This document shows, one piece after another, positions 50,521 to 59,339 of a stretch of DNA of 64,000 nt. The DNA is taken from contig BGKB01000028.1 in the NCBI GenBank assembly GCA_003116975.1, positions 496,001 through 560,000 on the forward strand, written 5' to 3'. The notes below the pieces were generated by a model that saw only the letters and a program-made list of their open reading frames with translations, made no database searches and was not told where the DNA came from. Each line of letters opens with the position of its first letter. The stretch's first letter is position 1. The DNA is from Aurantiochytrium sp. KH105 (lineage: Eukaryota > Sar > Bigyra > Thraustochytrida > Thraustochytriidae). Both the position numbers and the translations under genes were made by a program.

Positions 50521-50563
50521 ACCAACCAGCCAGCCAGCCAGCCAGCCAGCTAGCTAGCTAGCT
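50521..50563. repeat. (CAGC)n-(TAGC)n run before transporter copy 4
   Basis: CAGC tetramers pass into TAGC tetramers (AGCTAGCTAGCTAGC is self-complementary). It ends 40 bases before the ATG at 50603, so it is probably in the 5' UTR. Confidence 0.9.
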
Positions 50564-50602
50564 CGCAAGTCCATAGAAACAGACAAACTTCTGCTCAGCA
50601 AG

Positions 50603-52279
50603 ATGGCCTTCACCCCGCAAGGCGTCGCCAAGGGCTTCGGCATCTTTGTCGGCGTGCTCTTCTTTCTCTACTGGTTCCTCGTCGGCCTTGCCCTTCTCGG
50701 TGATGGCTTCAAGGTCATTGCCGGCGAAGGCGCCGGTACCCTCTTCAGCGCCGTCTCCAACCCTGTCGCTGGCCTCATGGTCGGTATTCTCGCCACCGTC
50801 CTCGTCCAGTCCTCGTCCACCACTACCTCTATCATTGTCGCCGCTGCTGGCGCTGGTGTCCTCAGCGTCTCCACCGGTATCCCCATGGTCTTTGGCGCCA
50901 ACATTGGTACCTCGGTGACCAACACGATTGTGTCGCTTGGTTTTGTCGGTGACAAGGAGCAGTACCGCCGTGGCTTTGCCGGCGCCACCGTCCATGACAT
51001 GTTCAACTACATGAACGTGTGCCTGTGGCTGCCCCTCGAGGCCATCTCTTCGGCCATCAACGGCGGCAACGGTGGTGTTATGTTCCTCATCACCGAGGCC
51101 ATCGCCAAGAGCTTTGAGGCCTGCGACGAGGCGACCTCGTCCTCTGGCTGCGAGGACTGGGAGGGACCTCTCAAGATCATCACCTCGGCCATCTCGAAGA
51201 AGATCATCTCCGTCGACAAGGATGTCATCAAGGACTTTGCCTACGGTGAGCCCGACATTGAGCTCTGCCAGGACTTTCTCTGCAGCACCGCTGACCTCAC
51301 CTGCTCCACGCATAACTTTTCGCAGAAGCGCTGCGCCTCCAGCGGCCTTGCTGTCTTCAAGACCAACTGCGATGACACCTGGTTTGACGAGGAGACCAAC
51401 ACGACTGTCACGGCTTCCAAGAAGGCCAAGGCCAAGTTTGATTACTGCCGCATCAGCTCCGCGGGAGTCATTTCCGTGAACACGACCATCCTCGAGGCTG
51501 CCCGCGAGCACTACCACAGCTACAAGCTCAACAAGGCTGGTGTCTTCTACGATGCTGGCATGCAGTCCTCTGCTGGCTGGGTTACGCTCATTCTCTCACT
51601 CGTTATGCTCATTGTCTCGCTCCTCGCCATGGTCAAGCTTCTCGGCATTGCCGTTCGCGGCGCCGCTGAGGAGGCTCTCCAGAAGGCCCTGAACATGAAC
51701 GGCTACCTCGCCATCGTTGTCGGCTGCGGTGTGACCATGTTTGTGCAGTCGTCCTCCATCACCACCTCGACTCTCACCCCGCTCGTCGCCATGGGCACGC
51801 TCACTCTCGAGGGCATGCTCCCGCTCACGCTCGGTGCCAACCTGGGCACGACCCTTACGGGTATTCTGGCCTCGCTCGTTGGTGACAGCGCCAATGGCTT
51901 CCAGCTCGCCATGGCCCACGTGCTCTTCAACGTGTTCGGTGTAGTCATGTTCTACCCGATTCCCAAGATCCGCCAGATTCCCATTGGCGCCGCTCGCCGT
52001 CTTGGTGACCTTGCTGCTCTCTTCAAGGCCTTTCCCATCTTTTACATCTTCATGCTCTTCCTTGTGTACCCTGGCTTCTTCCTGGGTGTGAGCATTGGCA
52101 TCACCATGGGCGGCGGCGGTCTCGCTGGTGGCATCATTGGTCTCCTCTTCTTCATCATCGCCCATGTTGGTATCTTCTTCTGGTACTGGCGCAAGGGTGG
52201 CCGCGAGTTCCTTAGCGAGAAGTTCGGCCGTGACGGAGAAGAGGGCAAGGTCGACGCAATCAACCCGCTCGCAGTCTAA
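50603..52279 (+). CDS. SLC34-type Na+/phosphate cotransporter, copy 4 (mosaic)
   Basis: 558 residues. QSSSTTTS at residue 69 and QSSSITTS at 382. The N-terminal 165 residues and the C-terminal half (from about residue 315) are nearly the same as copy 3, also at DNA level including silent positions. The extracellular loop instead follows copy 1: KKIISVDKDVIKDFAYG, CSTHNFSQKRC, and DEETNTTVTASKKAKAKFDY against copy 1 KRIISVDKDVIKDFAYG, KFSQKRC, DEAENETVTVSKKAKAKFEY. The part around residues 175-190 (ACDEATSSSGCEDWEGPL) matches copy 2. The tail ends NPLAV as in copy 3. So the gene is a mosaic, best explained by gene conversion between tandem copies. Function as the other copies: Na+-coupled phosphate uptake. 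Confidence 0.94.
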   Translation: MAFTPQGVAKGFGIFVGVLFFLYWFLVGLALLGDGFKVIAGEGAGTLFSAVSNPVAGLMVGILATVLVQSSSTTTSIIVAAAGAGVLSVSTGIPMVFGANIGTSVTNTIVSLGFVGDKEQYRRGFAGATVHDMFNYMNVCLWLPLEAISSAINGGNGGVMFLITEAIAKSFEACDEATSSSGCEDWEGPLKIITSAISKKIISVDKDVIKDFAYGEPDIELCQDFLCSTADLTCSTHNFSQKRCASSGLAVFKTNCDDTWFDEETNTTVTASKKAKAKFDYCRISSAGVISVNTTILEAAREHYHSYKLNKAGVFYDAGMQSSAGWVTLILSLVMLIVSLLAMVKLLGIAVRGAAEEALQKALNMNGYLAIVVGCGVTMFVQSSSITTSTLTPLVAMGTLTLEGMLPLTLGANLGTTLTGILASLVGDSANGFQLAMAHVLFNVFGVVMFYPIPKIRQIPIGAARRLGDLAALFKAFPIFYIFMLFLVYPGFFLGVSIGITMGGGGLAGGIIGLLFFIIAHVGIFFWYWRKGGREFLSEKFGRDGEEGKVDAINPLAV

Positions 52280-53111
52280 ACTTTTTTGTTGCTAAAGCAA
52301 AGAGCGTCGCGCAACGCTCATTCGTCCCAGCCAAGTGGAGAGCCATTTTGTTTCCTTCCGGTTCGTCCTTCCTGATTTCGTAGAGTCCTATTCTGAAAAA
52401 AAGAACAGCATCTGTTATTACTTTCAAAGTTTTTCGTGTCGACAACATCACAGCTAATTGTTTTCGACTCTTGCTTGGCTTTGACTATTGTTCTGTCCTG
52501 TCAACGTCAAAGCTCATCCTTTCCGACTCTTGCTTGGCTTTGACTCTTTTTCCTATCTGCCCTGATCCAAGTTGACATGGCCTGGTCTTACATGATCTTT
52601 TCATGCTCTGCAACGCACCGACTTCATCCTGACCAATCGACTCGCGAGCCTCCGAGGATCTTATGCATCCCAACATTTATGTCCAACTCTGTTTGACGTA
52701 CCATGGCATAATCCTCCGCAAAAATGTCAAGGTTCTGTGCAAAAGCATGCCAACGTGCTCATGACGCGCTCATCTCTCTCCCTCTCTCCCCTTTCTCTCG
52801 CTTCTTCCCCTCTCCCTCCTCTCCGTCCTTGCACGTTTCCTGAAGGGGCTGGGTCCGCACCCAGCAGCGAAGCTTCCCGTTGAAGAGCGAGATCCTCCTC
52901 ACTTCTTGAGAAGGCGGAGAAGCGCGCGAGCGCTCCGGCAGAGTAGATTGGATAGGAGCTGCGTGCGAGCCGCCGTTGCCGCGTCGCGCCGCGCCCCCAC
53001 GCCTGGACACGCCGAGGTAGCAGCCGCCGCCTGCGAGAAGCCGCTTTGCCGCTCCGTTGACGACGTGAAAGCAAAGGGAGAAGCAGACGCCGCATCGGAT
53101 TGGCCAGCAAC
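52280..53111. other. intergenic, no gene seen
   Basis: 3' flank of transporter copy 4 followed by the proteasome gene promoter. It includes an imperfect direct repeat: TTCGACTCTTGCTTGGCTTT near 52464 and TCCGACTCTTGCTTGGCTTT near 52521, each close to a TCAACGTCAAAGCT/ACATCACAGCT segment. No credible frame. Confidence 0.5.
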
Positions 53112-54202
53112 ATGTCTCGGTAAGTCTCTCGTCTCGTAGTTTGCGCGGCGCGACCACGACGCTGCACCACGCCAGGCGCGCAGATGATGCGCGTGCGGAC
53201 CGGGAGAAGGGTCGCAAGGCCGTGCAGATCGAAGCTGCGTGGGTTGCTTCAATCCTCAGTCCGCACGAGAGAGAAGAGGGACGAACACACGAACGGGCGC
53301 CAACAACCGTCGTTTGGTCCATCTTTCCTCTTGAGGTTTGAGCCTTGATGCACGCGAAAGTATTGGTGGCACGCTCAAGGCGATTTCGAATGGCATGTTA
53401 TTATTGACAGCGTATCACTGACCAAATATGCTCGCGCGTTCACGTTCACGTTACATTTCACAGCTATGATCGCGCCCTGACCATCTTTTCACCGGATGGC
53501 CACCTCTTCCAGGTCGAGTACGCCATGGAGGCCGTCCGCAAGGGAGCTTCCGTTGTAGGCATTCGTGGCAAGGACTGCGTCGTTCTTGGTGTCGAAAAGC
53601 ACGCTGCCGCGAAACTCCAAGACACGCGAACAGTGCGCAAGATCGCTAGACTTGACAGCCACATTATGGTCGCCTTTGCCGGCCTCACTGCTGACGCTCG
53701 CGTTCTCGTGAACCGCGCTCGCGTCGAGGCCCAGAGCTACCGTCTCACCGTCGAAGATGCGCCCACCGTCGAGTACATTTCCCGTTGGATTGCTGGTGTG
53801 CAGCAAAAGTACACTCAGCGCGGTGGCGTGCGTCCCTTTGGCGTCTCCTCGCTCATTGCAGGCTTCGACCCGGACGGTACGCCGCAGCTCTTCAAGGCCG
53901 AGCCCTCTGGTGTCTACTCCAAGTGGAAAGCAGCCACCACGGGCAAGGGAGAAAAGACCATCAAGGAGTACCTCGAGAGTGCATACGAGCCTGATCTCGA
54001 AGACGACGGCGCTGTAAAACTCGCGGTTCGTGCCCTTCTCGATGTTGTCGATGGTGGCGCAAAGAACATTGAGGTCGTTATTCTCACCGCCGATGCTCCG
54101 GCCGAGACTCTCTCTGAAGATCGCCTCAGTGATCTCGCCGAGGTCATTGAGCAGGAGAAGGAGGAGGAGGCCAAGAGGAAGAAGGAGGAGGCCCAGGGCT
54201 AA
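53112..54202 (+). CDS. PSMA7: 20S proteasome subunit alpha4 (PSMA7-type), two exons
   Basis: Exon 1 is only eight bases (53112-53119, ATG TCT CG), then a 344-base intron (53120-53463, donor GTAAGT, acceptor TTTCACAG), then exon 2 53464-54202. The join gives MSRYDRALTIFSPDGHLFQV, the canonical alpha N-terminus, and a 248-residue product, the same length as human PSMA7. Diagnostic matches are VEYAMEAVRKG, GVEKHAAAKLQDTRTVRKI, FAGLTADARVLVNRARVEAQ, YRLTVEDAPTVEYI and RPFGVSSLIAGFD, and the Lys/Glu-rich tail ends EEEAKRKKEEAQ. It forms part of the outer gate ring of the 20S core. The tiny first exon means that any annotation without splicing would miss the true N-terminus. Identity very secure. 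Confidence 0.96.
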
Positions 54203-54696
54203 GTGCTATATATCTCCGCTTCTTGCCAGAATCTTCCCGATTTCTCTTCCCTTCACCCCAAACCCTTCTTTCTCACTTTTTCTTCCCAATCTCTCTCTCC
54301 CCCCTCCCCCAACCCACGATGCCACATTTTTAGGTGCAGGTGATAGATCTTTTCAGCAAATATTATCTGCCTGCAATCTTTGAACACAGCCATGACTCTT
54401 GGCACCCCTGCCCGCGCTACCGCTCATCCTTGATACTCCCCCCCCCCCCCCCCCCCTGTAGACTTTGGGGCGTAGCGCACGCGCGATTCATCAAGCTCCC
54501 AGATTGAGGGCCGGTTGCGAATGGTTGCCACAATGACCGTCACCCAACATTTTATAAACTACTTTTGCGATTCCGCGGCGGCAGTCGCACAAGTCAGAGG
54601 TGCGAGAGTCGTGACACCGCTCCCGGGAGACAAGCGCAGCAGGCGTGTCATCCAGCACGTGCTCAGGTGCTCAAGCGCTGGTGATAGTAGTGCTGC
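54203..54696. other. intergenic with poly-C tract
   Basis: 3' flank of the proteasome gene (CT-rich) then a C19 homopolymer at 54438-54456. No gene seen. The NYN gene begins at 54697. Confidence 0.55.
54438..54456. repeat. C19 homopolymer
   Basis: Nineteen consecutive C on the plus strand (G19 on the minus strand), a site able to form i-motif/G-quadruplex structures and prone to slippage and to sequencing error in length. Confidence 0.9.
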
Positions 54697-56790
54697 ATGG
54701 CGGAAGCAGGCCTCCCGAACATCGATACGAGCCTCGCTTGGAGCGCGCCATGGGCTTCGGACGGGGAAGAGGACGAGGTTGAGGGCGACGACTATGAACT
54801 TTGCGCGCACGAAAACGACCACCTTGATTCAAGCAGTAATGGCGCCGCTGCCGTGAAAAGCGATGAAGGCGATGACGGCGTTGACGACGAATCTGAAAGC
54901 GCTGGCAACGATGTGCATCGCGAACACCACTCTCCCCAAATCAAAGAGGCGGCAAATGGACACTCTTTCCCTGGGGCACACGGTGAAGGCCCAGACTTTG
55001 ACGAGCACGCCTTGGACGCGATTCGTCGTGATCTAAGTGAGAAAGCCAAAAGGCTACGACAGGAACGTGCTCGATATCGCGCGGACAGTTTGCTTTCCCA
55101 TTTCCATTCTCCGAAGCTGACACGTGAACACGCTGGGGTTCATCACGAGGGGGATTTGGACCAAGAAGTGGACCAAGGTAACACTTCGATTGCGCAACTC
55201 CTCCGACGCTTTCGCAAGGAGGCCCCCGTGGCAAGGACGGAGCGCGCCGACATCACGAACCTATTTTGGTGGAGCGACGTCAAGAAAACGTCGCAAGCAG
55301 TCCCACGGGCATCTGGCGTGACGCTTTCGCAACAAGAGAACTCGCAGAGTCCTGCATTGAGAGAAAAGCGTCGAAGCCCACCAAGACTCCTCGACCCTCA
55401 AAGCTTGGAGGTTCAGGTTCAGGCCAACGAGCCGAGCGTCGCCACGAGCGCAGCACAGACATCTCCACTAGACATTGGACATCGCAGTCTCTCATTTGAC
55501 TCGCAATCACGTCGTGCTCTTGATCATGGGTCCAGCAAAGAGGGAAAACGACGAAAACGTGTGCGTGTTCTCTGGGACATTGAAAATGTACATGTTCCCC
55601 ACAACCTCCCGGCGTTTGAGGTCGCTCGCGCGCTTTCTCACAAAGCCGAAGAACTTGCCAAAGTGTTGTGGGGGAATGACGTGGATATCCACGCGGATGG
55701 GCCTTTGAGTCGTATCTTCTGCTTCTACGACCCCTTTAAAAAGACGCTCTCTCGGGTCGACCGCAAAGAACTGGTCTCAGCCTTTGTGACACTTGTGGAT
55801 ATTGGTAAGGACAAGGCTGGAATGGCGGATCTTTTGATTGTGCAGGAGCTCAATATGATCATGCAAGATTTCCCCGCCTCGGAGGTCCTCATCATTCTCG
55901 TTAGCGGCGACACGGACTTTGTCCCCACCATTCGCAACGCAGCCTATCAGGGCTACAATGTAGCCTGTCTTGGCTCCTTTAAAGATGCGAAGAGCACCGC
56001 TTACCGTGTGTACCGCGAGTTTGCCTGGAAAGTACTCGACTGGGAGTCGATTCTGACCCATGTCCAGCCGACCGTGACAATCCCGAAAACGCCACGAGTG
56101 CGCTCTCGACCTCGCCGCAAGACCTTAAAGCAATCAGTCTCGGACGGTGGCAAGGAATCCTGCACGGATAACGCGCCGTCTACGGCGGCGCAGCCGCATG
56201 CGGGCGCTGAGGAGATCGAACAATGTGTCGTGCGTGGGAATGGTCATGATGCGGATTCTGTAAGAAACGTTGAAAGTGAAAAAGTTCATGTCGCAAGTCC
56301 GCAAGTGAAAAGTCCTTCAAACCCCAAGCAGCGAGGTAATTCCAAGAAGTCGCCCACCAAAAAGGAGCATGATGCAGTCGGAGCGCTTGGCCTTTCGCAG
56401 ACGCCTACAAGAAAGGAAGCGAATGGCGAACCTCAAAAGAGCAAGGTATCACCACAGGAGAGTCCTGTGACTGAGCCATTCACTGTGGAAGCTGGCTCGC
56501 AGACTCCCCAAGGCGAGATTGAGAACCGTCGTCATGTTTCAAGTGATGCAGCGATTGCAGACGCTGCCTTGCAAACGGAAGAGGACACGGCACGTGGTGA
56601 GAGCGTTGCGCAACTACGAGCTGAGCTCTTGCAGAGGCTTCGCATGAAGCCTGCCGTTGCGTCTTCCAAGAAATGGATGAAAGATGAGCAAACAAGGGCG
56701 ATGGAGTTCACTGTACTCGAGAACATTCGTGCATTGCAACGCAAAGTCGAACTTGAAATTGAAAGTATCCGGGCAAGGCGTGCTCGATGA
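54697..56790 (+). CDS. NYN-domain (PIN-like) putative ribonuclease
   Basis: 697 residues. Residues about 288-460 form an NYN domain: VRVLWDIENVHVP with the first catalytic Asp, a middle KAGMADLLIVQELNMIMQDF helix-strand, and VLIILVSGDTDFVPTIRNA with further acidic ligands, then GYNVACLG. This is the LabA/DUF88/MARF1-like arrangement of the PIN fold, a metal-dependent RNase. The N-terminal 285 residues are acidic, charged disorder (ASDGEEDEVEGDD) and the C-terminal 240 are Ser/Lys/Gln-rich disorder ending in a short coiled coil (VLENIRALQRKVELEIESI). No LOTUS/OST-HTH or RRM domain was recognised, unlike animal MARF1. Likely target RNA, role in RNA decay or quality control by inference. Single exon. 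Confidence 0.85.
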   Translation: MAEAGLPNIDTSLAWSAPWASDGEEDEVEGDDYELCAHENDHLDSSSNGAAAVKSDEGDDGVDDESESAGNDVHREHHSPQIKEAANGHSFPGAHGEGPDFDEHALDAIRRDLSEKAKRLRQERARYRADSLLSHFHSPKLTREHAGVHHEGDLDQEVDQGNTSIAQLLRRFRKEAPVARTERADITNLFWWSDVKKTSQAVPRASGVTLSQQENSQSPALREKRRSPPRLLDPQSLEVQVQANEPSVATSAAQTSPLDIGHRSLSFDSQSRRALDHGSSKEGKRRKRVRVLWDIENVHVPHNLPAFEVARALSHKAEELAKVLWGNDVDIHADGPLSRIFCFYDPFKKTLSRVDRKELVSAFVTLVDIGKDKAGMADLLIVQELNMIMQDFPASEVLIILVSGDTDFVPTIRNAAYQGYNVACLGSFKDAKSTAYRVYREFAWKVLDWESILTHVQPTVTIPKTPRVRSRPRRKTLKQSVSDGGKESCTDNAPSTAAQPHAGAEEIEQCVVRGNGHDADSVRNVESEKVHVASPQVKSPSNPKQRGNSKKSPTKKEHDAVGALGLSQTPTRKEANGEPQKSKVSPQESPVTEPFTVEAGSQTPQGEIENRRHVSSDAAIADAALQTEEDTARGESVAQLRAELLQRLRMKPAVASSKKWMKDEQTRAMEFTVLENIRALQRKVELEIESIRARRAR

Positions 56791-57341
56791 CTCTGCTGTC
56801 GTTTCGAACACCGCGCAGGAAATTCATGCTTTTGGCGGCCACGCTAGAAACGGACACACGACACGCCATCCAACGTTTTACACCTCAACAGCGCGGGCTA
56901 TACGCTGTGTACGCATTTGGTCTTCCAGATAAGTAGCAGGCGATGGTATCTGTTCGAGAGAACTATCAAGTTTCAGACGACGAAGGAAAAAGAACTTCAT
57001 CCAGCTCGCACAAAGAGGCTCTATTTCTCCGTCGCAGTCGCACTCAAAGGTGGAATGGATTTCCTCGATGTTCGAGCAACACGCCGAGATTGCGTCGGTG
57101 AGGTTGCCAGTAAAAATGGCGCCTGCAGTGCGCACATGATTTCATTCCAAACTCGAGAAATGCAATTCAAATCTAGGCAGAGACTCACGTCGCAATGGAG
57201 GACGGAAGTCACGTTGTGCAAGTTATCGCGTTGAAGGCATTAATCTCAAATCTGCCCCCAGCTGTAGGCATACGATGAGAGGGGAAAAATGTTAATTGAT
57301 TTACTTACTTATGTGTGCGTGTGTGTTTGGTGTAAAAAGAG
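56791..57341. other. convergent intergenic, no gene seen
   Basis: About 550 bases between the NYN stop (plus) and the lipase A stop (minus). Relatively AT-rich, with TTACTTACTTATGTGTGCGTGTGTG repeats near 57300-57330. No credible frame. Confidence 0.5.
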
Positions 57342-58358
57342 TTACTTGTCGACGCGATCCTCGATCCAGTTGAGGGCTTCGAGGATGGACTTGGACTCGT
57401 GACCAGGCTCGTTAAAGAGCTCATGAAAACACTCTGGATAGGAAATAAAGGTCTTGTCCTTGATGGTCGAGGCCTCGTAAAAGCTCTTGCTGCCGGCATG
57501 CGAGCACATGCCGTCGGCGGTGCCGTGCATGAGCAGGTAAGGGATGGGAAAGTCCTTTTGGAACTCGGGGACCTCACAGGAGGCCTTGGCGAGCTCGGCG
57601 AGAAGACGGAAGCGAATAGGTCCCATGCCGTTGAGGGGATCCGAGACGTAGCGATCAAAGACGGCCGGGTCGTGGCAAAGCGTGGCAATATCCAATGGCG
57701 GTGCTTGCATTTTGGGGAGGTACGCCGAGATGACGGGGGCCAAGGAAAGAAAGCCTGGGGGCAAGTCGAGGGAGAGCGGAGGTGCCGAGAGGACGACGCC
57801 GTCAAAGAGACGCGGTGCCTCATTGACTGCATGGATCGAAATGAGCGAGCCCATACTGTGCCCAATAAGGAAGATCTTTTTCACAGTCGGGTGCTTGCTC
57901 TTGGCCAGCTCGGCGAGCTGGTGCACGTCGTGGATAAAGTCGATAAAGTGTTTGACGTGGGTCCGCGTGCCCTCGCTGCAGCCATGACCCTGGTGGTCCA
58001 GAGCGTAGACGGCGTAACCTTTGGCGGCGAACATCAGTCCAAGCTTTTCGTAGCGGCCACTGTGTTCGCCAAGTCCGTGTGAGAGAACAACGATGCCTTT
58101 GATGGCGGGCTGCGCCACGGGCGTGGGCAACCAGCTGCGGTAGAAGATGGCGAGCTTGTCCTTGTTGATAAAGTAATTCGAGGGGAACCAGTTCGAGTTG
58201 TCCGTACGTTCGCTCCGCCGCTGCACGCTGTCGGGCAGCATGCCTGGCGTGAACTCGTGCTCCTCGTCCATGGCGTACTTGACCCGCTGCCCAAGGGCGT
58301 ACGCCGCCGCGGCCCCGAGCGCCGCCTTGGCCACGTACCGCACGCTGGGCGCGTCCAT
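57342..58358 (-). CDS. monoacylglycerol-lipase-like alpha/beta hydrolase A (active)
   Basis: 338 residues from the ATG at 58358. A longer in-frame start at 58883 exists but adds Ser/Arg/Gln-Thr-Asp low-complexity peptide that reads through the TGTC microsatellite, so it is not favoured. A hydrophobic N-terminal segment (residues 7-24) may anchor it to a membrane or lipid droplet. The catalytic triad is complete: Ser168 in IGHSMGSL, Asp282 in HGTADGMC, His312 in CFHELFNEP. The oxyanion strand VVLSHGLGEHSGRY and LDHQGHGCSEG are typical of MGL/serine aminopeptidase S33 lipases. It should release fatty acid from monoacylglycerol or lysophospholipid. It is head-to-head with paralog B. Confidence 0.92.
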   Translation of the reverse strand: MDAPSVRYVAKAALGAAAAYALGQRVKYAMDEEHEFTPGMLPDSVQRRSERTDNSNWFPSNYFINKDKLAIFYRSWLPTPVAQPAIKGIVVLSHGLGEHSGRYEKLGLMFAAKGYAVYALDHQGHGCSEGTRTHVKHFIDFIHDVHQLAELAKSKHPTVKKIFLIGHSMGSLISIHAVNEAPRLFDGVVLSAPPLSLDLPPGFLSLAPVISAYLPKMQAPPLDIATLCHDPAVFDRYVSDPLNGMGPIRFRLLAELAKASCEVPEFQKDFPIPYLLMHGTADGMCSHAGSKSFYEASTIKDKTFISYPECFHELFNEPGHESKSILEALNWIEDRVDK

Positions 58359-58445
58359 CGTCCCTTTCCTCGCCGCGCCGCTCCGCTGCACTCCTGCGCT
58401 CCGCTGCACTCCTGCGCTCCGCGCTGCACGGCGCTCTCGCTCGGG

Positions 58446-58507
<62 letters not shown>

Positions 58508-59339
58508 CTGTCTGTCGCTCTCCTTCTGCACCTGCCGCTCCGCGTGCGCCGTCTGGATCCTCGCCAGTCCAGTCCAGTCCGAACCTGCCTGCCTGCCTGC
58601 CTGGCTGGGGCGGACTTCGCCTCGCCTGCGCCGCCTTTCCCGCCTCTCGCCTCTCGCTCTCGGCTCTTCTTCTCCATCTTCGCCGCGCCGAGCGCCCGGG
58701 CTGCGCACGCCGCGGCGCGCGGGAGCGAGGAGGAGCCGGGAGGGGAAGAGGGAGGTCTTGCGCTCCTCGCTGCTCGTCGCGGGCGATCGATGGCGTGGTA
58801 GTGCGCCTCGGCGCCGGCCTCGAAGAAGGAGAAGATGAAGAAGATGATGATGGAAATGAGGAGGAGGAGGAGGAGGAAAACATCGCCGCCGGAGCCGAGG
58901 ACGCGAAGAAGTCACAGAGGCCATGGCGCTTGGATGAAAGTGGCGGCAGGCAGCAGAGAGCCCTTCGTCGCCGGCCTCGTCATCGATGAAATGCTCGCGC
59001 GGGAGATGTCACATCGCGCGCGCAACAACAGCGGCAAACCGGGCTCAATCGGGAATCCGGGGCCGCAAGTCGAACAAAAAACAAAAAACCGCCTCTGTTT
59101 GTTCGTACGTTTGCAGGGAGACGCTAGGCCGAGCACGTATGTAGTAGTAGCCGTATGATACCGGGCGCAGCAGCCGACGCAGCAGAACTACTGCAGCCGC
59201 GCCCGAGCCGCGTTGCGAGCGGCGGCGAGGACGCGCAAGGCTCGCGAGGGAGCGAGAAAGCGGGCTGCTGATCGTGCGTGAGTGCTTGCGAGCGAGCGAG
59301 CGAGCGAGCGATCAAACCCCGGCGCGAACTCCGGCGAGG
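58359..59339. promoter_or_regulatory. divergent promoter of the lipase pair
   Basis: 980 bases between the starts of A (minus) and B (plus). It holds the TGTC array at 58446-58516, CCTG repeats near 58594-58612, GAGGAGGA runs near 58855-58875 and GAGCGAGC repeats near 59290-59310. No gene seen. Both leaders are microsatellite-rich. Confidence 0.5.
58446..58516. repeat. (TGTC)n microsatellite
   Basis: About 17 TGTC/GTCT units with one C interruption at 58501, 90-160 bases upstream of the lipase A ATG and hence probably in its 5' UTR. Confidence 0.92.

Larger units (their letters stand above)
46000..50602. other. 4.6-kb intergenic between transporter copies 3 and 4
   Basis: No supportable gene. 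It holds a pyrimidine-rich 3' flank (46.1-46.3 kb), an AT-rich middle (46.3-47.4 kb), GC-rich sequence from 48 kb on, and several microsatellites: (ACGAG)n at 49054-49084, a nine-base GCGCGTGCA array at 49835-49888, (CGACT)n at about 50070-50097, and (CAGC)n then (TAGC)n at 50521-50563. Long open frames near 48.0-50.1 kb show only low-complexity peptide. Confidence 0.5.

Noticed and set aside
58359-58883. 175-codon N-terminal extension of lipase A
   Set aside because: It reads through the TGTC microsatellite as a repeated Gln-Thr-Asp-Arg peptide; the family length fits the ATG at 58358.
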